64,000 nucleotides of DNA from Marmoricola sp. URHB0036 (GCF_000426045.1 NZ_AUEP01000008.1:62001-126000); one strand, 5' to 3'; positions 41,742 through 51,464 are shown, counted from the stretch's first letter. A program made the numbers and translations. The notes: generated from the sequence alone by a model not told the origin.

Positions 41742-42266
41742 TCACCCGGGCTCGGGGCCCCGGTCCTTCTTGGCCTCGAGGCGCTTGCGCTCCTTCTTCT
41801 CCAGCTCGCGCTCGATCGAGGCGATGCTCTCCGCGGGTGTCGTGACGAGCTGGAGGAACTTCGCGCCGCTGGCGATGGTCACGATGAGCGGCCACGGAAA
41901 TCCGCCTCCGATCGCGAACCAGATCGCCCAGCAGATCAGGGTCGGCGTCAGGAACCCCCAGAAGGCGTTCGCCCGTTGCTGGCGGTAGCGAGTCTCGGCC
42001 TCGGCCCGATGACCTCCGCGCTGTGTCAGCGCCGGCGAGGTCGCGACGAGGTCGTCGATGATCGGGGGAAGGTCGCCCAGCGTCCGGGACCTCGTCACCT
42101 GGTCGGTGCGCTCGTCGAGCTCCTCCGGGGTGAGGCGGCCTTCGGCGTACGCCGTGCCGAGGAGGTCGTTGACGATGTCCCGGTCGGCGTCGGACGCACG
42201 CAGGCGTGCGTGGTCCGCGTGGCGGGGATCGAGGCTGAACCGATCCCAGACAGTTCCTCCGGGCAT
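41742..42266 (-). CDS. DUF1707 plus two-helix membrane protein
   Basis: Protein of 174 aa. The DUF1707 domain ADHARLRASDADRDIVNDLL, AYAEGRLTPEELDERTDQ is at residues 16-65, followed by a two-helix membrane segment (ANAFWGFLTPTLICWAIWFA and GGFPWPLIVTIASGAKF) and a charged C-terminal coil rich in Glu and Lys. The function of DUF1707 is unknown; these proteins are frequent in Actinobacteria. Confidence 0.8.
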   Translation of the reverse strand: MPGGTVWDRFSLDPRHADHARLRASDADRDIVNDLLGTAYAEGRLTPEELDERTDQVTRSRTLGDLPPIIDDLVATSPALTQRGGHRAEAETRYRQQRANAFWGFLTPTLICWAIWFAIGGGFPWPLIVTIASGAKFLQLVTTPAESIASIERELEKKERKRLEAKKDRGPEPG

Positions 42267-42276
42267 GGCCGCAAGC

Positions 42277-42792
42277 CTATGACGGGGGGTGTGGCGCAGG
42301 CAGTTCGCCCGGGAGGATCGACCAGCTCTCGAGGTCCTCACGGAGGTCTCCGCGATGGTGCATCGAGCGCAGCACGCCCTCGAAGGTGTAGCCCGCCTTC
42401 CGGGCGACCCGCGACGACGCCGGGTTGTCCACCGAGATCATGGCGACAACCCGCTTCATGCCCTCGTCGAAGGCCCACTGGGTGAGCTGGCGCAGGGTCT
42501 CGGTGGCGATGCCACGCCCGCGGGCCCACGGGGAGACGGCGTACCCGAGCTCGACCTCGAGCCCGTCGCGGTCGATGGGCCCGGTGACGGCGTACCCGAC
42601 GAACTCCTCGCCGTCCAGGATGGCCCAGCCCCCGCGGTCCTCGGTCCGGAAGCGTTCGACGTACTCGTGCACCCAGCCCGCGGGCATCGGGTCGGGCGTG
42701 CGGGTGAAGCGGAGCACGTCGGGGTCGCGCATCGTCTCGAGCAGGGCGTGCTCGTGCTCCTCGGCCAGCGGCACGAGCCGGATCGTGGTCAC
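42277..42792 (-). CDS. GNAT acetyltransferase, RimJ/RimL type
   Basis: Protein of 171 aa. TTIRLVPLAEEHEHALLETM at the start, VELGYAVSPWARGRGIATETL and MISVDNPASSRVARKAGYT are standard RimJ/RimL marks. The GTG at 42792 lies seven bases after TAGCGT (minus strand 42804-42799), so translation looks leaderless. Substrate unknown. Confidence 0.84.
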   Translation of the reverse strand: MTTIRLVPLAEEHEHALLETMRDPDVLRFTRTPDPMPAGWVHEYVERFRTEDRGGWAILDGEEFVGYAVTGPIDRDGLEVELGYAVSPWARGRGIATETLRQLTQWAFDEGMKRVVAMISVDNPASSRVARKAGYTFEGVLRSMHHRGDLREDLESWSILPGELPAPHPPS

Positions 42793-42876
42793 CGCATGAC
42801 GCTAGAACAGGTGGGCACCCGTGGCCCGTGGGCGCGCGCAACGGGGAGGACGGGTGATCGTCCTAGGCTCGGGTCC

Positions 42877-43344
42877 ATGGCGGAGATCGCGACGCGCCTG
42901 GCGAACCCGGATGACCTCGATGCCCTGCGCGCCATCTATCGACGCGCGTCGTTGAGCAACGAGGGCGACCGCGCCAACCTGCTCGACTCACCGGAGACCC
43001 TGCACTGGGCCGGTGACGACCTCGCTGCCGGCGGCACGCGCGTCGCCACCGACCCGACCGGCCGGGTCCTGGGCTTCGCGACCGTCGTGCCGATCGAGGG
43101 CGGTCTCGAGCTCGAGGACCTGTTCGTCGACCCCGATGCCATGCGGCAGGGTGTCGCCACCCGGCTGATCCTCGACCTGGTCGCCGCGGCAGCGGGCGAG
43201 GGCGTCGCCTGGATCGAGGTCACGGCCAACGACCACGCGGCGGAGTTCTACGCCTCGGCCGGGTTCGTGCGCGTGGGCGAGGAGCAGACCTTGTTCGGAC
43301 CCGCCCCGAGGCTCCGGCGCGAGGTCGCGAGGACCACGGCATGA
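42877..43344 (+). CDS. GNAT acetyltransferase
   Basis: Protein of 155 aa with a complete GNAT fold: TRLANPDDLDALRAIYRRAS, LEDLFVDPDAMRQGVATRLI and EVTANDHAAEFYASAGFVRV. The ATG at 42877 is one base after the start predicted from TAGGCT at 42864-42869, and there is no Shine-Dalgarno. Its promoter region is shared with the divergent GNAT gene at 42277. Confidence 0.83.
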   Translation: MAEIATRLANPDDLDALRAIYRRASLSNEGDRANLLDSPETLHWAGDDLAAGGTRVATDPTGRVLGFATVVPIEGGLELEDLFVDPDAMRQGVATRLILDLVAAAAGEGVAWIEVTANDHAAEFYASAGFVRVGEEQTLFGPAPRLRREVARTTA

Positions 43345-43371
43345 CGTCGTCCGGCCCGAGGACTGATCGGG

Positions 43372-44730
43372 TCAGCCCAGGAAGCTGCCCGACAACGGCT
43401 GATGACGTCCGTCGAGGTGCTGGCTGTCGACGTTGCCGTAGGTCCAGCGGAAGCCGTGCGAACGCCAGATCTTCACGACCGGGTGGGAGCTGGACCTCCA
43501 GGCGTACCTGGGGTTGCTGTGCGAGGCCCACCACGTGTTCGGGACGAGGCCGGTGGCCGAGCGGTAGGGGTTCTCCCACGTGTTCACGTCAACGGCGCGG
43601 CCACGGGCGTGAGGGGAGAGCACCGACGGCTTGTTCACCACGCTGCGGCAGTTGAAGGCCGAGGTGTTGTCGGCTCGCATCGACGCGTAGTCGTTGGCGC
43701 CGTGCACGCGCTTGCTCCAGCCGAACCGGTCGACGCGGTACATCCGGCGGATCGGGAAGCGGCCGTCGTACATGTCTCGCAGCGCGGCCGCGGCACGGCG
43801 CGCGATGGCCGAGCTGAGCACCATCTCGCCGCGGTAGCGGTAGCCGTCGAACCCCCAGTAATTGATCCGCAGCAGCCGCAGCCCCGATCGGCCGACCGGG
43901 CAGCCGGCGTGCCAGGTGCGGCCGGTCATGGAGCGCCAGACGGCAGTCGGGATGGTGGTGATGACAGGGTTGGCGCCGACGCCGGTGGCGCGCGACTGCG
44001 CCCTCGTCCCGACCGGGCGCGGTGCAGCCTTCGGGTACGACGCCGGAGCGACCTGCGGGACGTTGTCGATGGGGAGGATCGAGGAGGCGCTCGCCAGCCA
44101 CCACGTGCCGGCCGCTCCGACAGCCCGCCACTGGGAGTCGACGCGGGGCGCCACGAGGAAGGCGGCCCGGCCGGCGCTGGACGTGCGCACCTTCCGCGCC
44201 ACCGTCCATCTTCCCGCGCCGAGCCGGCGCTGGACGGTGACGATGCCGCTCACCGGCGAGCCGTCCGAGGCCTTCCAGAGGATCGACAGAGTGGCCGAGT
44301 GCTCGTCGACCAGTCGGCGTGGGCCGGTGAGCTGCACGGTGCTGGCGAACCGGAGGCCCACCACGCTCCTGGTCTCGGACGTGGCGGGTGCGAAGCTCGC
44401 GTCCCCGGCGTACGACGCCCGCCAGGTCGTCGTGCCGGCCGGGAGGGAGGCGTTGAACGACACGGTGCCGTCGTCGGCGGTGATGCCGGTGGCCGGTGCA
44501 CCACCGGTGCGTTGCAGGGTGACGGTCGCGCCGGCGACCGGCGTGGCACCGGCCTGGTTGGTCAGCGTCGCCGTGAACGTGGCCAGGACACCGGCCTTGC
44601 CCGAGGCCGGAGCCGTCAGGGTCAACGTCGTCGGGGCCGGAGCGGCCATCGCCGGGCCGGGGAGTGCTGCCAGGGCAGCCGCGACCGCGAGTGGCAGCAC
44701 GAGCCGGCGGACCAGGGTGGGGAAGTGCAC
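43372..44730 (-). CDS. Secreted M15 (D-Ala-D-Ala carboxypeptidase-like) peptidase with Ig-like repeats
   Basis: Protein of 452 aa. A signal peptide (LVRRLVLPLAVAAALAALPG, cleavage near AMA) is followed by an Ig-like domain at about 33-125 (Ser/Thr-rich strands, VAGATVTLQRTGG) and a second one to 215. The peptidase M15 domain at about 285-450 carries the metal ligands in LSPHARGRAVDVNTW and NVDSQHLDGRH. It should act on peptidoglycan at the cell wall. The GTG start has GGAGG upstream. Confidence 0.82.
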   Translation of the reverse strand: MHFPTLVRRLVLPLAVAAALAALPGPAMAAPAPTTLTLTAPASGKAGVLATFTATLTNQAGATPVAGATVTLQRTGGAPATGITADDGTVSFNASLPAGTTTWRASYAGDASFAPATSETRSVVGLRFASTVQLTGPRRLVDEHSATLSILWKASDGSPVSGIVTVQRRLGAGRWTVARKVRTSSAGRAAFLVAPRVDSQWRAVGAAGTWWLASASSILPIDNVPQVAPASYPKAAPRPVGTRAQSRATGVGANPVITTIPTAVWRSMTGRTWHAGCPVGRSGLRLLRINYWGFDGYRYRGEMVLSSAIARRAAAALRDMYDGRFPIRRMYRVDRFGWSKRVHGANDYASMRADNTSAFNCRSVVNKPSVLSPHARGRAVDVNTWENPYRSATGLVPNTWWASHSNPRYAWRSSSHPVVKIWRSHGFRWTYGNVDSQHLDGRHQPLSGSFLG

Positions 44731-44812
44731 GTTGCCTCCGAGAAGCTGGGCCGCGCCCGTCGCGGCCCGTTCAGGCTAGGGCAGCACCGAGGCTTCCCCT
44801 AGGGTTTCGCCC

Positions 44813-45073
44813 GTGGCGCGCGCGAAGGTCTCTCCGTGGGGATTCGTGGGCATGGGCGCGATGGCCTGCCTGCTGTTCCTCGACCTCGGTACGGCGAACA
44901 TCGCGCCGTGGTGGGTGACCGTCCTGTTCGTGCTGCTCTGGCTGGTGCTGTTCGCGATCGCCACCCGCTGGTTCGTGCCCCACCCCGATCGGGTGCCCTA
45001 CCTCGCGCTGGTCGGCTTCCTGGTGTGGCTGCCGACGGTCGTGGTCGGCAGCAGCCAGCTCGGCTGGGGCTGA
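44813..45073 (+). CDS. Small three-helix membrane protein
   Basis: Protein of 86 aa with three hydrophobic segments: about residues 10-27, 32-50 and 62-80. The GTG at 44813 lies one base after the start predicted from TAGGGT (44800-44805), so it looks leaderless. No function is apparent. It ends five bases from the convergent dehydrogenase gene. Confidence 0.68.
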   Translation: MARAKVSPWGFVGMGAMACLLFLDLGTANIAPWWVTVLFVLLWLVLFAIATRWFVPHPDRVPYLALVGFLVWLPTVVVGSSQLGWG

Positions 45074-45077
45074 GACC

Positions 45078-46223
45078 TCAGCGGTTCGGGTGGACCCGGA
45101 GCACCGAGTCCGTGCCGCCCCCGTTGGAGGTCGTCACCAGCAGGTCGCCGTTCGGCAGGTTGGTCACCGAGCGCAGCCGTCCGTAGCGCGTGAGGGCCGG
45201 TGGCGTCCGCATCCCCACGAAGGCCCCGCCCTTGTCGAAGTGCATGAACATCAGCTTCGAGGCCTTGAGGGCGGCCACGGCGAGGAATCCCCGGTAGCCC
45301 TGCCACTGGGCGCCGCGGACCCAGGCGATGCCGGAGGTCGCGAGGGTGGGCGCGCCCGAGCTCCAGCGTGCGTTGACCTGGGTGCCGGGCAGGCTCTGGT
45401 CGGTCATCGGCACGCCCTGGTTGTAGCCGGGGACCGGGTTCCAGCCGTAGTCACCACCGTCGACGAGGCGGTTGATCTCGTCGTCGCGGTCGGGTCCGTG
45501 CTCGGCGGACCACACCGTGCCGTCGTACCGCTGCGCCAGGCCCTGCACGTTGCGGTGGCCGTACGACGTCACGTAGCGACGGTTGCGGTTCGACGACGTG
45601 TAGTAGGGGTTGAGCTTCGAGGGCGCACCCGTGAACCGGTTGAGGCGCAGCGTCTTGCCGCCGAGCGAGTCGAGGTTGCGGGGGTTGGTGCCGGTGGCGG
45701 CGTCGCCGGTGCCGACGAACATGGTCCCGTTGCTGGCGATCAGGAGCCGGCAGCCGCCGTGCTGGCCGGTCGTCGAGGGGATCCCGGTGAGCAGTCGGCG
45801 GACGAAGACAGCGCGGGCGGGGTTCTTCGCGAACCGCCACGCCATCACGCGTACGTCGTGCCCGCCACCCGCGGTGTGGCCCCCCTGGCAGGTGTAGAAG
45901 CGCTTGTTCTTGCGGAACCCGGGGTCCACGGCCAGCCCCATCAGGCCGGTCTCGCCTCCGGCCCAGACCGACGCGGCCGGGAACCGCACTCGTTGCTTGC
46001 GGTGACCCGGTGTCCAGAGGAAGAGCCGCTTGGTGCTGCGTTCGGTGATCAGCAGTCGACCGCGGGTGATCGGCTTGACGTCCCACGGGATGTCGAGGCC
46101 GCCGACGACGCGGGTGACCTTCAGCGTCGGGTACGACGCGGCGGCGGACGAGGCGGGCACGGACGTGAGGGTGAGGGCAGCAGCACCGACGGCCGCTGCC
46201 ACCCCGAGAAGGATGGGTCGCAT
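45078..46223 (-). CDS. Secreted PQQ-type glucose/sorbosone dehydrogenase-like protein
   Basis: Protein of 381 aa. A signal peptide of about 28 residues precedes the six-bladed beta-propeller segments: ITRGRLLITERSTKRLFLW, GETGLMGLAVDPGFRKNKRFY, TGQHGGCRLLIASNG, LRLNRFTGAP, WSAEHGPDRDDEINRL and GDYGWNPVPGYN. These are typical of the GDH/sorbosone or aldose sugar dehydrogenase family (PQQ cofactor). The gene follows DUF1501 on the same strand. Confidence 0.84.
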   Translation of the reverse strand: MRPILLGVAAAVGAAALTLTSVPASSAAASYPTLKVTRVVGGLDIPWDVKPITRGRLLITERSTKRLFLWTPGHRKQRVRFPAASVWAGGETGLMGLAVDPGFRKNKRFYTCQGGHTAGGGHDVRVMAWRFAKNPARAVFVRRLLTGIPSTTGQHGGCRLLIASNGTMFVGTGDAATGTNPRNLDSLGGKTLRLNRFTGAPSKLNPYYTSSNRNRRYVTSYGHRNVQGLAQRYDGTVWSAEHGPDRDDEINRLVDGGDYGWNPVPGYNQGVPMTDQSLPGTQVNARWSSGAPTLATSGIAWVRGAQWQGYRGFLAVAALKASKLMFMHFDKGGAFVGMRTPPALTRYGRLRSVTNLPNGDLLVTTSNGGGTDSVLRVHPNR

Positions 46224-46275
46224 GCGCGACGGTAACCCGGCCCGACCGTCAACGGGATGAGGCAGTCGGGCCTTC

Positions 46276-47550
46276 TCAGTTCATGAAGCCGACCGGGTTG
46301 TAGGAGAGGCCGGGGAACAGCGAGCTGACCGAGCGATCCGGGAAGCGGCTCGAGACGATCTCGCCGAGCACGTTGCGGTAGTCCGTGGTGACGGCGAGGT
46401 CGGCGTCGACGCTGGTCTGCAGCGGCGTCCAGGTGCCGTAGTACTGCTGACCCTTCACCCCGGCGCCGGCGACCAGCATCATGTTGCCCCAGCCGTGGTC
46501 GAAGCCACGGCTTCCGTTCTCCGCCACGCGTCGGCCGAACTCGCTGATCGTCACCACGGTCACGTTCGAACGACGAGTGCCGAGGTCGGCGAAGAAGGCG
46601 GCCAGCGAGGTGGCGAGCCCGGAGATGTTCTGCTGCATGGTGCCCGAGGTGATGTTGCCGTAGCCGGTGTGCAGGTCCCAGCTGCCGGCGTCGATGGCGA
46701 TCACGTCGGTGCCGAGGTCGGCCTTGATCAGCTTGGCCGCGCTCTCCAGGGGTTCCGCGAACGACGTCGCGTACCACTGCGTGGGGTAGGCCACCGTCGA
46801 GTCGGCCATGCTCGACAGCGTGGCGCCGGCGCCCTTGGAGATCGACACCGCCTCCGCGGCGCCCGAGGCCAGCGAGCCGGTGGCTCCGGTCCACGCGGTG
46901 GCCAGGGAGGCGTAGCGGCGACTGGCGTAGTCGTCGTCGGTCGCGCTGATCCGGAGCCCGTCGAGGTCGGTGGTGGCCAGCAGCTGCCGCGGGCCGATCA
47001 TGGCGCTGGTCGGGAAGTTCATGCCCAGCTGTACGCCGTCCAGCGTGCCGGCGCCCTGGCCCAGCCCGATCATCCGGTTGATCCATCCCGAACGAGCGGT
47101 CGAGCCGGGATCGGCGTCCTCGACCGCCTCGATGGCCGAGAAGTGCGAGCGGTTGGGCACGGCGAGGCCGACGGCCTGGATGGCGGCCAGCTCGCCGGCG
47201 TCCCACAAGGGCTTGAGCGGCGCCAGGTTGGGGTGCAGCCCGAACATCGAGTCCGCCGCCAGCAGCGAGGCCTTTGGTACCGCCGTGCTGGTGCGGGCCG
47301 TGTAGTAGCCGGGGTCTCCGTGCGGCACCACGACGCCGAGTCCGTCGATCCCGCCACGCAGGGAGAGCACGACCAGGGTGTTCCCACCCTTGGTGCCGGC
47401 GAAGGTGGCCTGCATCATCGCGTCGCCGAACATCTGGGTGACGGCCATGGTGCCGCCAGCCATCAGGGCACCCTTGAGGAGGGTGCGGCGCGAGGCGGAG
47501 ACGCGGGCGAAGTCGCGGCAGCACTCGGGCTGGGGAGTGTTCTCGGTCAT
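46276..47550 (-). CDS. DUF1501 secreted protein
   Basis: Protein of 424 aa. A Tat signal is visible: SRRTLLKGALMAGGTMAV at about 19-36. The DUF1501 core has TLVVLSLRGGIDGLGVVVP, IQAVGLAVPNRSHFSAIE, DLHTGYGN, TVVTISEFGRRVAENGSRGFDHGWG and GEIVSSRFPD; the family is related to sulfatase/alkaline phosphatase-like folds. It nearly abuts the DUF1800 gene upstream (nine bases), and these two families are usually paired. Function unknown. Confidence 0.86.
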   Translation of the reverse strand: MTENTPQPECCRDFARVSASRRTLLKGALMAGGTMAVTQMFGDAMMQATFAGTKGGNTLVVLSLRGGIDGLGVVVPHGDPGYYTARTSTAVPKASLLAADSMFGLHPNLAPLKPLWDAGELAAIQAVGLAVPNRSHFSAIEAVEDADPGSTARSGWINRMIGLGQGAGTLDGVQLGMNFPTSAMIGPRQLLATTDLDGLRISATDDDYASRRYASLATAWTGATGSLASGAAEAVSISKGAGATLSSMADSTVAYPTQWYATSFAEPLESAAKLIKADLGTDVIAIDAGSWDLHTGYGNITSGTMQQNISGLATSLAAFFADLGTRRSNVTVVTISEFGRRVAENGSRGFDHGWGNMMLVAGAGVKGQQYYGTWTPLQTSVDADLAVTTDYRNVLGEIVSSRFPDRSVSSLFPGLSYNPVGFMN

Positions 47551-47559
47551 CTCGGGGCC

Positions 47560-49209
47560 TCAGGTGGTCATGTGGTCAGGGGTGTCGAGCAGGGCGATCA
47601 CCAGTCGTGGGAAGAGCCAGCGGGCCAGGCTGTGGTCCTTGTCGACGATGGTCGACGCGGTGATCACCGCCCACTTCTCGGGTCCGGTGACTGCGGTGGT
47701 GGCGACCTTCTGGAGCCGGACGTCGGCGGACCGGCCCAGCCAAGTCCGGCTCAGGTGCTCGACGTAGTCGTCGAACCGCACGGACGAGGCGGGCAGCCAC
47801 GACACAGCGCTGCGGTAGGTCGCGCCCTTCGGCCACCAACCGCCGGCGTGGCTGAGGTGCATGTCGAAGGACGCGAACACTCGTGAGGCTGAGGACCACA
47901 TCGGGCCGACCACGGGCGGGCCGTCTGGTCGTGGCCAGGAGAACAACGCCGGCCCGCCGTTGGCCCAGTTGGCGTTGTAGGCGTAGGAGCCGTCGACATC
48001 GGGGGGCAACGCGTCGAGGTCGAGCACCCGAGCGGTGGCGACCATGTCCGCGACCGGCGTACGGACCCTCTGGCCCTGGCTGGTCAGGAACTCCGGGTGG
48101 GCCGCGAGCGCGCGGAGCACGGCCTTCAGGTCGGTGCCGGAGTCGAGGTACACCTGCGCGAGGCTGGCGACCAGACCGTCGGAGGGGGAGTCGGAGACGA
48201 AGTAGGTGGCCAGCTTGCGGCACAGGTTCGAGGCCGTGGCCGGGTGGTTGGCGAGGTACTTCAGGTAGGCCACGGTCAGGGACTGCCCCTCGGGTGCAGC
48301 GTTGGGGTCGCTGAAGCCGAGCACGCTCACGGCCCCGGTGGTGTGCCGGGCGGAGTCGTACTTCTCGGCGTAGGTCTTGCCCCAGTCGACGGTGTAGCCG
48401 GAGAGGATCTTGGCCGAGTCCTTGACCATCGCCTCGGTGTAGCCGGCGCCACGACCGACCGTGTGCAGCTCGAGGAGCTCACGGCCCTGGTTCTCGTTGG
48501 GCTTGTTCTTCACCGAGGACCAGTTGTCCAGGTAGAGGCGCATCGCCGGGTGCAGCGAGAGGGCGACGAGCAGGTCCTCGAAGGTGCCGAAGGCGTGCTG
48601 CCGGATCGTCGCGTCGTAGTCGGCACGGTAGAGCCAGGCCCGGTCGTGCCCGACGGGGATGTGCAGGTTGGTCAACCAGAAGTCGGTCATCGTCTCCAGC
48701 ACCGAGCGCCGGGAGTAGATGCGCCGGAGGATGGTCCAGTTACCGAGGTTGTGGCCGTACTTCCAGGCCGGCATCGAGCCGTCGCCGTTGGCCGCGACCT
48801 TGGCCGTGACCGGCGCCCACAGGTAGGAGAACCATCCGTCGACCTCGGCCACCTTCGCTGCCTCGGCCACCGATGACGGGGTCATCTGCTGCTCCAGCCA
48901 CGCCTCGGTGGTCCCAGCCGCGCGCAGCTGCTTCAGCGCGTCCTGGGTGAAGCCGGTGCCGAAGCGGTTGAGGAACAGCCGCTCACGCGCGGTGGCGACG
49001 AGCGCGGTCGTCTTCCCGGCCGTGCCGGTGCCGCCGCTCCCGGTACCGGGCGTCGGTGACGGGGCATGCGGTTGGGTCGGGGGCTTGGGGGCCGGCTGCG
49101 GCGGGGGACTGGGCTTGCGCTTCTTCGGGGCAGGGTGCTTCTTGGCAGCGTGGTGGCGCTTCTTTTTCTTCTTGCGCTTCTTGCGTGCGGAGACGCTGAA
49201 GATGGCCAT
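47560..49209 (-). CDS. DUF1800 protein with long Lys/His/Pro-rich N-terminus
   Basis: Protein of 549 aa. Residues 8-60 are very basic and proline-rich (RKKRKKKKKRHH then PAPKKRKPSPPPQPAPKP), with no signal peptide or transmembrane helix. The DUF1800 domain follows: RFGTGFTQDALKQLRAAGT, MTDFWLTNLHIPVGHD, NENQGRELLELHTVGRGAGY and KLATYFVSDSPSDG. It is the first gene of the DUF1800-DUF1501 unit. Why the partner has a Tat signal and this one starts with a polybasic stretch is unclear. Confidence 0.82.
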   Translation of the reverse strand: MAIFSVSARKKRKKKKKRHHAAKKHPAPKKRKPSPPPQPAPKPPTQPHAPSPTPGTGSGGTGTAGKTTALVATARERLFLNRFGTGFTQDALKQLRAAGTTEAWLEQQMTPSSVAEAAKVAEVDGWFSYLWAPVTAKVAANGDGSMPAWKYGHNLGNWTILRRIYSRRSVLETMTDFWLTNLHIPVGHDRAWLYRADYDATIRQHAFGTFEDLLVALSLHPAMRLYLDNWSSVKNKPNENQGRELLELHTVGRGAGYTEAMVKDSAKILSGYTVDWGKTYAEKYDSARHTTGAVSVLGFSDPNAAPEGQSLTVAYLKYLANHPATASNLCRKLATYFVSDSPSDGLVASLAQVYLDSGTDLKAVLRALAAHPEFLTSQGQRVRTPVADMVATARVLDLDALPPDVDGSYAYNANWANGGPALFSWPRPDGPPVVGPMWSSASRVFASFDMHLSHAGGWWPKGATYRSAVSWLPASSVRFDDYVEHLSRTWLGRSADVRLQKVATTAVTGPEKWAVITASTIVDKDHSLARWLFPRLVIALLDTPDHMTT

Positions 49210-49316
49210 CGGGATCCCTGCGCGGCGTGGGTGGTCGGTGCGCACCCAGTCTGGCCAGCAATCGCCCCCGATGATGGCGAAACAGGAGAAATAGTCTAAA
49301 ACGGACTAAAAGACCC

Positions 49317-50189
49317 TCAGAAGGTGTGCTCGGCCCCCGGGAAGGCCCCGGAGCGGACCTCGTCGGCGTAGCTGCGTGCCCCCTCGAGGAGTACGCCGCG
49401 CAGGTGGGCGTACTGCTTGACGAAGCGGGCCATCTTCCCGCTCCTCATGCCGAAGGCGTCCTGCCAGACCAGGACCTGGCCGTCGCAGTCGACCCCGGCG
49501 CCGATGCCGATCGTCGGGATGGCCAGCTCCCTGGTGACCTGGCCGGCCACGTCGCCGGGCACCATCTCCATCACCACGGCGAACGCGCCGGCGGCCTCGA
49601 CCGCCTTGGCGTCCGCCAGGATCCGCTCGGCCGTCTCGCCGCGGCCCTGCACCCGGTAGCCGCCGAGGGCGTGCTCGCTCTGCGGGGTGAAGCCGATGTG
49701 CGCCATGACGGGTACGCCGCCACGGCTGAGCAGCTCGATCTGGGGGGCCATCTCGCGCCCGCCCTCGAGCTTCACGGCGTGGGCGCCGCCCTCCTTCATG
49801 AACCGCACAGCCGTGTCGTAGGCCTGCTCGGGGGAGCGCTGGTAGGAGCCGAAGGGCAGGTCGCCGACCACCAGCGACCTCGTCACCGAGCGCGAGACGG
49901 CGCGCGTCAGCGGGATCAGCTCGTCGACCGTGACGGGCAGCGAGGTCTCGTTGCCGTAGACGTTGTTGGAGGCACTGTCGCCGACGAGCAGGACCTCGAT
50001 GCCGGCCTCGTCGAAGATCTGCGCGGTGTACATGTCGTACGCCGTGAGCATCGCGAACCGCTCACCACGGCCCTTCATCTCGCGCAGGTGCTGGGTGCGG
50101 ATCCGCTTCACCGGCGCGACCGGCGTGGTCGACTCCCGGGCCGCTCCCGATCCGTACGGCGCGGTCTCCTCGCTGGGTGAGTTGCTCAT
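49317..50189 (-). CDS. panB: 3-methyl-2-oxobutanoate hydroxymethyltransferase
   Basis: Protein of 290 aa making ketopantoate for pantothenate and Co[76 protein letters not shown] and [19 protein letters not shown] cover the metal and active-site residues. The start ATG at 50189 gives a 28-residue leader before the core. No panC or panD is adjacent. It diverges from a small membrane protein gene. Confidence 0.9.
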   Translation of the reverse strand: MSNSPSEETAPYGSGAARESTTPVAPVKRIRTQHLREMKGRGERFAMLTAYDMYTAQIFDEAGIEVLLVGDSASNNVYGNETSLPVTVDELIPLTRAVSRSVTRSLVVGDLPFGSYQRSPEQAYDTAVRFMKEGGAHAVKLEGGREMAPQIELLSRGGVPVMAHIGFTPQSEHALGGYRVQGRGETAERILADAKAVEAAGAFAVVMEMVPGDVAGQVTRELAIPTIGIGAGVDCDGQVLVWQDAFGMRSGKMARFVKQYAHLRGVLLEGARSYADEVRSGAFPGAEHTF

Positions 50190-50207
50190 CGTCGAGCTCC
50201 TTGGGCT

Positions 50208-50660
50208 GTGACTCGAGGCTCCCGGTTGAGTCCCCGGACCTTGCTCAACGCTAGACCTCAGCGCACGCTCGCGCGGTGTCTTGTCGGTCACAGCGACCTG
50301 CGCGGCCGTGGTCGGCGAACACCGCTCGATGACCCGAGTGATGACCCGAGTGATGACCCGAGTGATGAGTTCGAGGTCCCCGACGGCGGCGAGGTGGTCC
50401 CGTTGCCCGGCTTCGTCGTCGCGACGGGGGTCTTCTCGGTCGTCGGCGTCGTGATCGCGGCCGCTCTCCTGGGTTGGAGCGATCGTCCGGCCGGGCGCTT
50501 CGTGTGGACGGCCGCGTCGCTCACGGCGATCTCGCTGGTGCCGCCCATGCTCTCCGGGGCACCTCCCGCCACGATCACGACCCTCATCGGACTGCACCTC
50601 GTCGCGGCGAGCGTGATGATCCCCTGCCTGTCGAGGAGCCTGCGCGGCCTGACGGAGTGA
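50208..50660 (+). CDS. Small membrane protein, DUF6069-like, possibly damaged at the 5' end
   Basis: The last 100 residues have three hydrophobic segments ([56 protein letters not shown]) and recall DUF6069 membrane proteins. The N-terminal part is low complexity with [14 protein letters not shown] encoded by a 12-bp tandem repeat. A first helix-like stretch ([13 protein letters not shown]) lies in another frame just before the repeat. The GTG at 50208 is the longest opening; the true start is uncertain. Confidence 0.4.
   Translation: MTRGSRLSPRTLLNARPQRTLARCLVGHSDLRGRGRRTPLDDPSDDPSDDPSDEFEVPDGGEVVPLPGFVVATGVFSVVGVVIAAALLGWSDRPAGRFVWTAASLTAISLVPPMLSGAPPATITTLIGLHLVAASVMIPCLSRSLRGLTE
50328..50363. 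repeat. Three tandem copies of a 12-bp unit
   Basis: GATGACCCGAGT repeats three times (50328, 50340, 50352) and a partial fourth follows. It encodes DDPS repeats in the frame of the small membrane protein. Confidence 0.85.
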
Positions 50661-50661
50661 C

Positions 50662-51348
50662 TCAGCTGAGTGACGCGAGGTCGAAGACGTCTGCGGCCTT
50701 CGGCGGCTTGGCCGGCCGCACGCGGTCGTAGTCGAAGTTGAGTGCCTGTCCGTCGTCGGTCACGAGGCGCACGAGGGTCCCGTCGTCGGCGTTCACCCAC
50801 ACCGTTCCCGAGGCGTCGCGCAGCGGGATGCAGTCGACCCCTGCCACGCGACCTTCCTTGCCCTTCGAGAGGTTGCCTTTGAGCTGCTTGGTGAACCCTC
50901 CGAAGAACGTCTTCCGATTGATGAGATCTCCCATCTCCCGGAAGTCCTTGCTTCCCTCATCGATGAGGATCCACCGGCCGTGCACCACCTGCTTGAACTG
51001 CGTGAAGTTCTCCCCGGCAACCTGGCGGTAGAAGGCGTCGCTGCCCTTGAAGTACGAATGACCCTTGGACTTCAACAGCCGTATCCCGGCCCCGTTCAGG
51101 GCGACCGTGCCCGCGGCAGTCTTCCCGGCGTACGTCACGTCCAGCTTGATCTTGCTGCCCTTGTCTCTCACGGAGCCGCTGATCCGGACGGTGTTCTCGC
51201 GCGTCAGCTGTGACTTGGCGTTGCGCAACAGCTCCTGGGCGGACTGCCCCGAGACGCCCGAACCGCTGGAACCGGAGTCGGATCCGCAGGCTGCCGTCAC
51301 GAAGGCGAGCACGACGATGAGGGTGAACAGCTGGATCTTCGCGATCAC
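50662..51348 (-). CDS. Lipoprotein, LppX/LprG-type
   Basis: Protein of 228 aa. The signal ends in a lipobox VTAACGS near residue 23; the mature part resembles LppX/LprAFG lipid-carrier lipoproteins ([72 protein letters not shown]). It probably holds a hydrophobic ligand at the outer face of the membrane. The GTG at 51348 with GGAG upstream is preferred over a longer opening to 51525. Confidence 0.8.
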   Translation of the reverse strand: MIAKIQLFTLIVVLAFVTAACGSDSGSSGSGVSGQSAQELLRNAKSQLTRENTVRISGSVRDKGSKIKLDVTYAGKTAAGTVALNGAGIRLLKSKGHSYFKGSDAFYRQVAGENFTQFKQVVHGRWILIDEGSKDFREMGDLINRKTFFGGFTKQLKGNLSKGKEGRVAGVDCIPLRDASGTVWVNADDGTLVRLVTDDGQALNFDYDRVRPAKPPKAADVFDLASLS

Positions 51349-51464
51349 TACGTCTCCGAGACTTGATTGATGTGAGGTCAGGCGGGCAGCACTATCTCCC
51401 ACGATTGCCGTGCGGACGAATCGGTGAGACCCGGCTTTTCGAGGACTGAGATGCCCGTGGCTGC

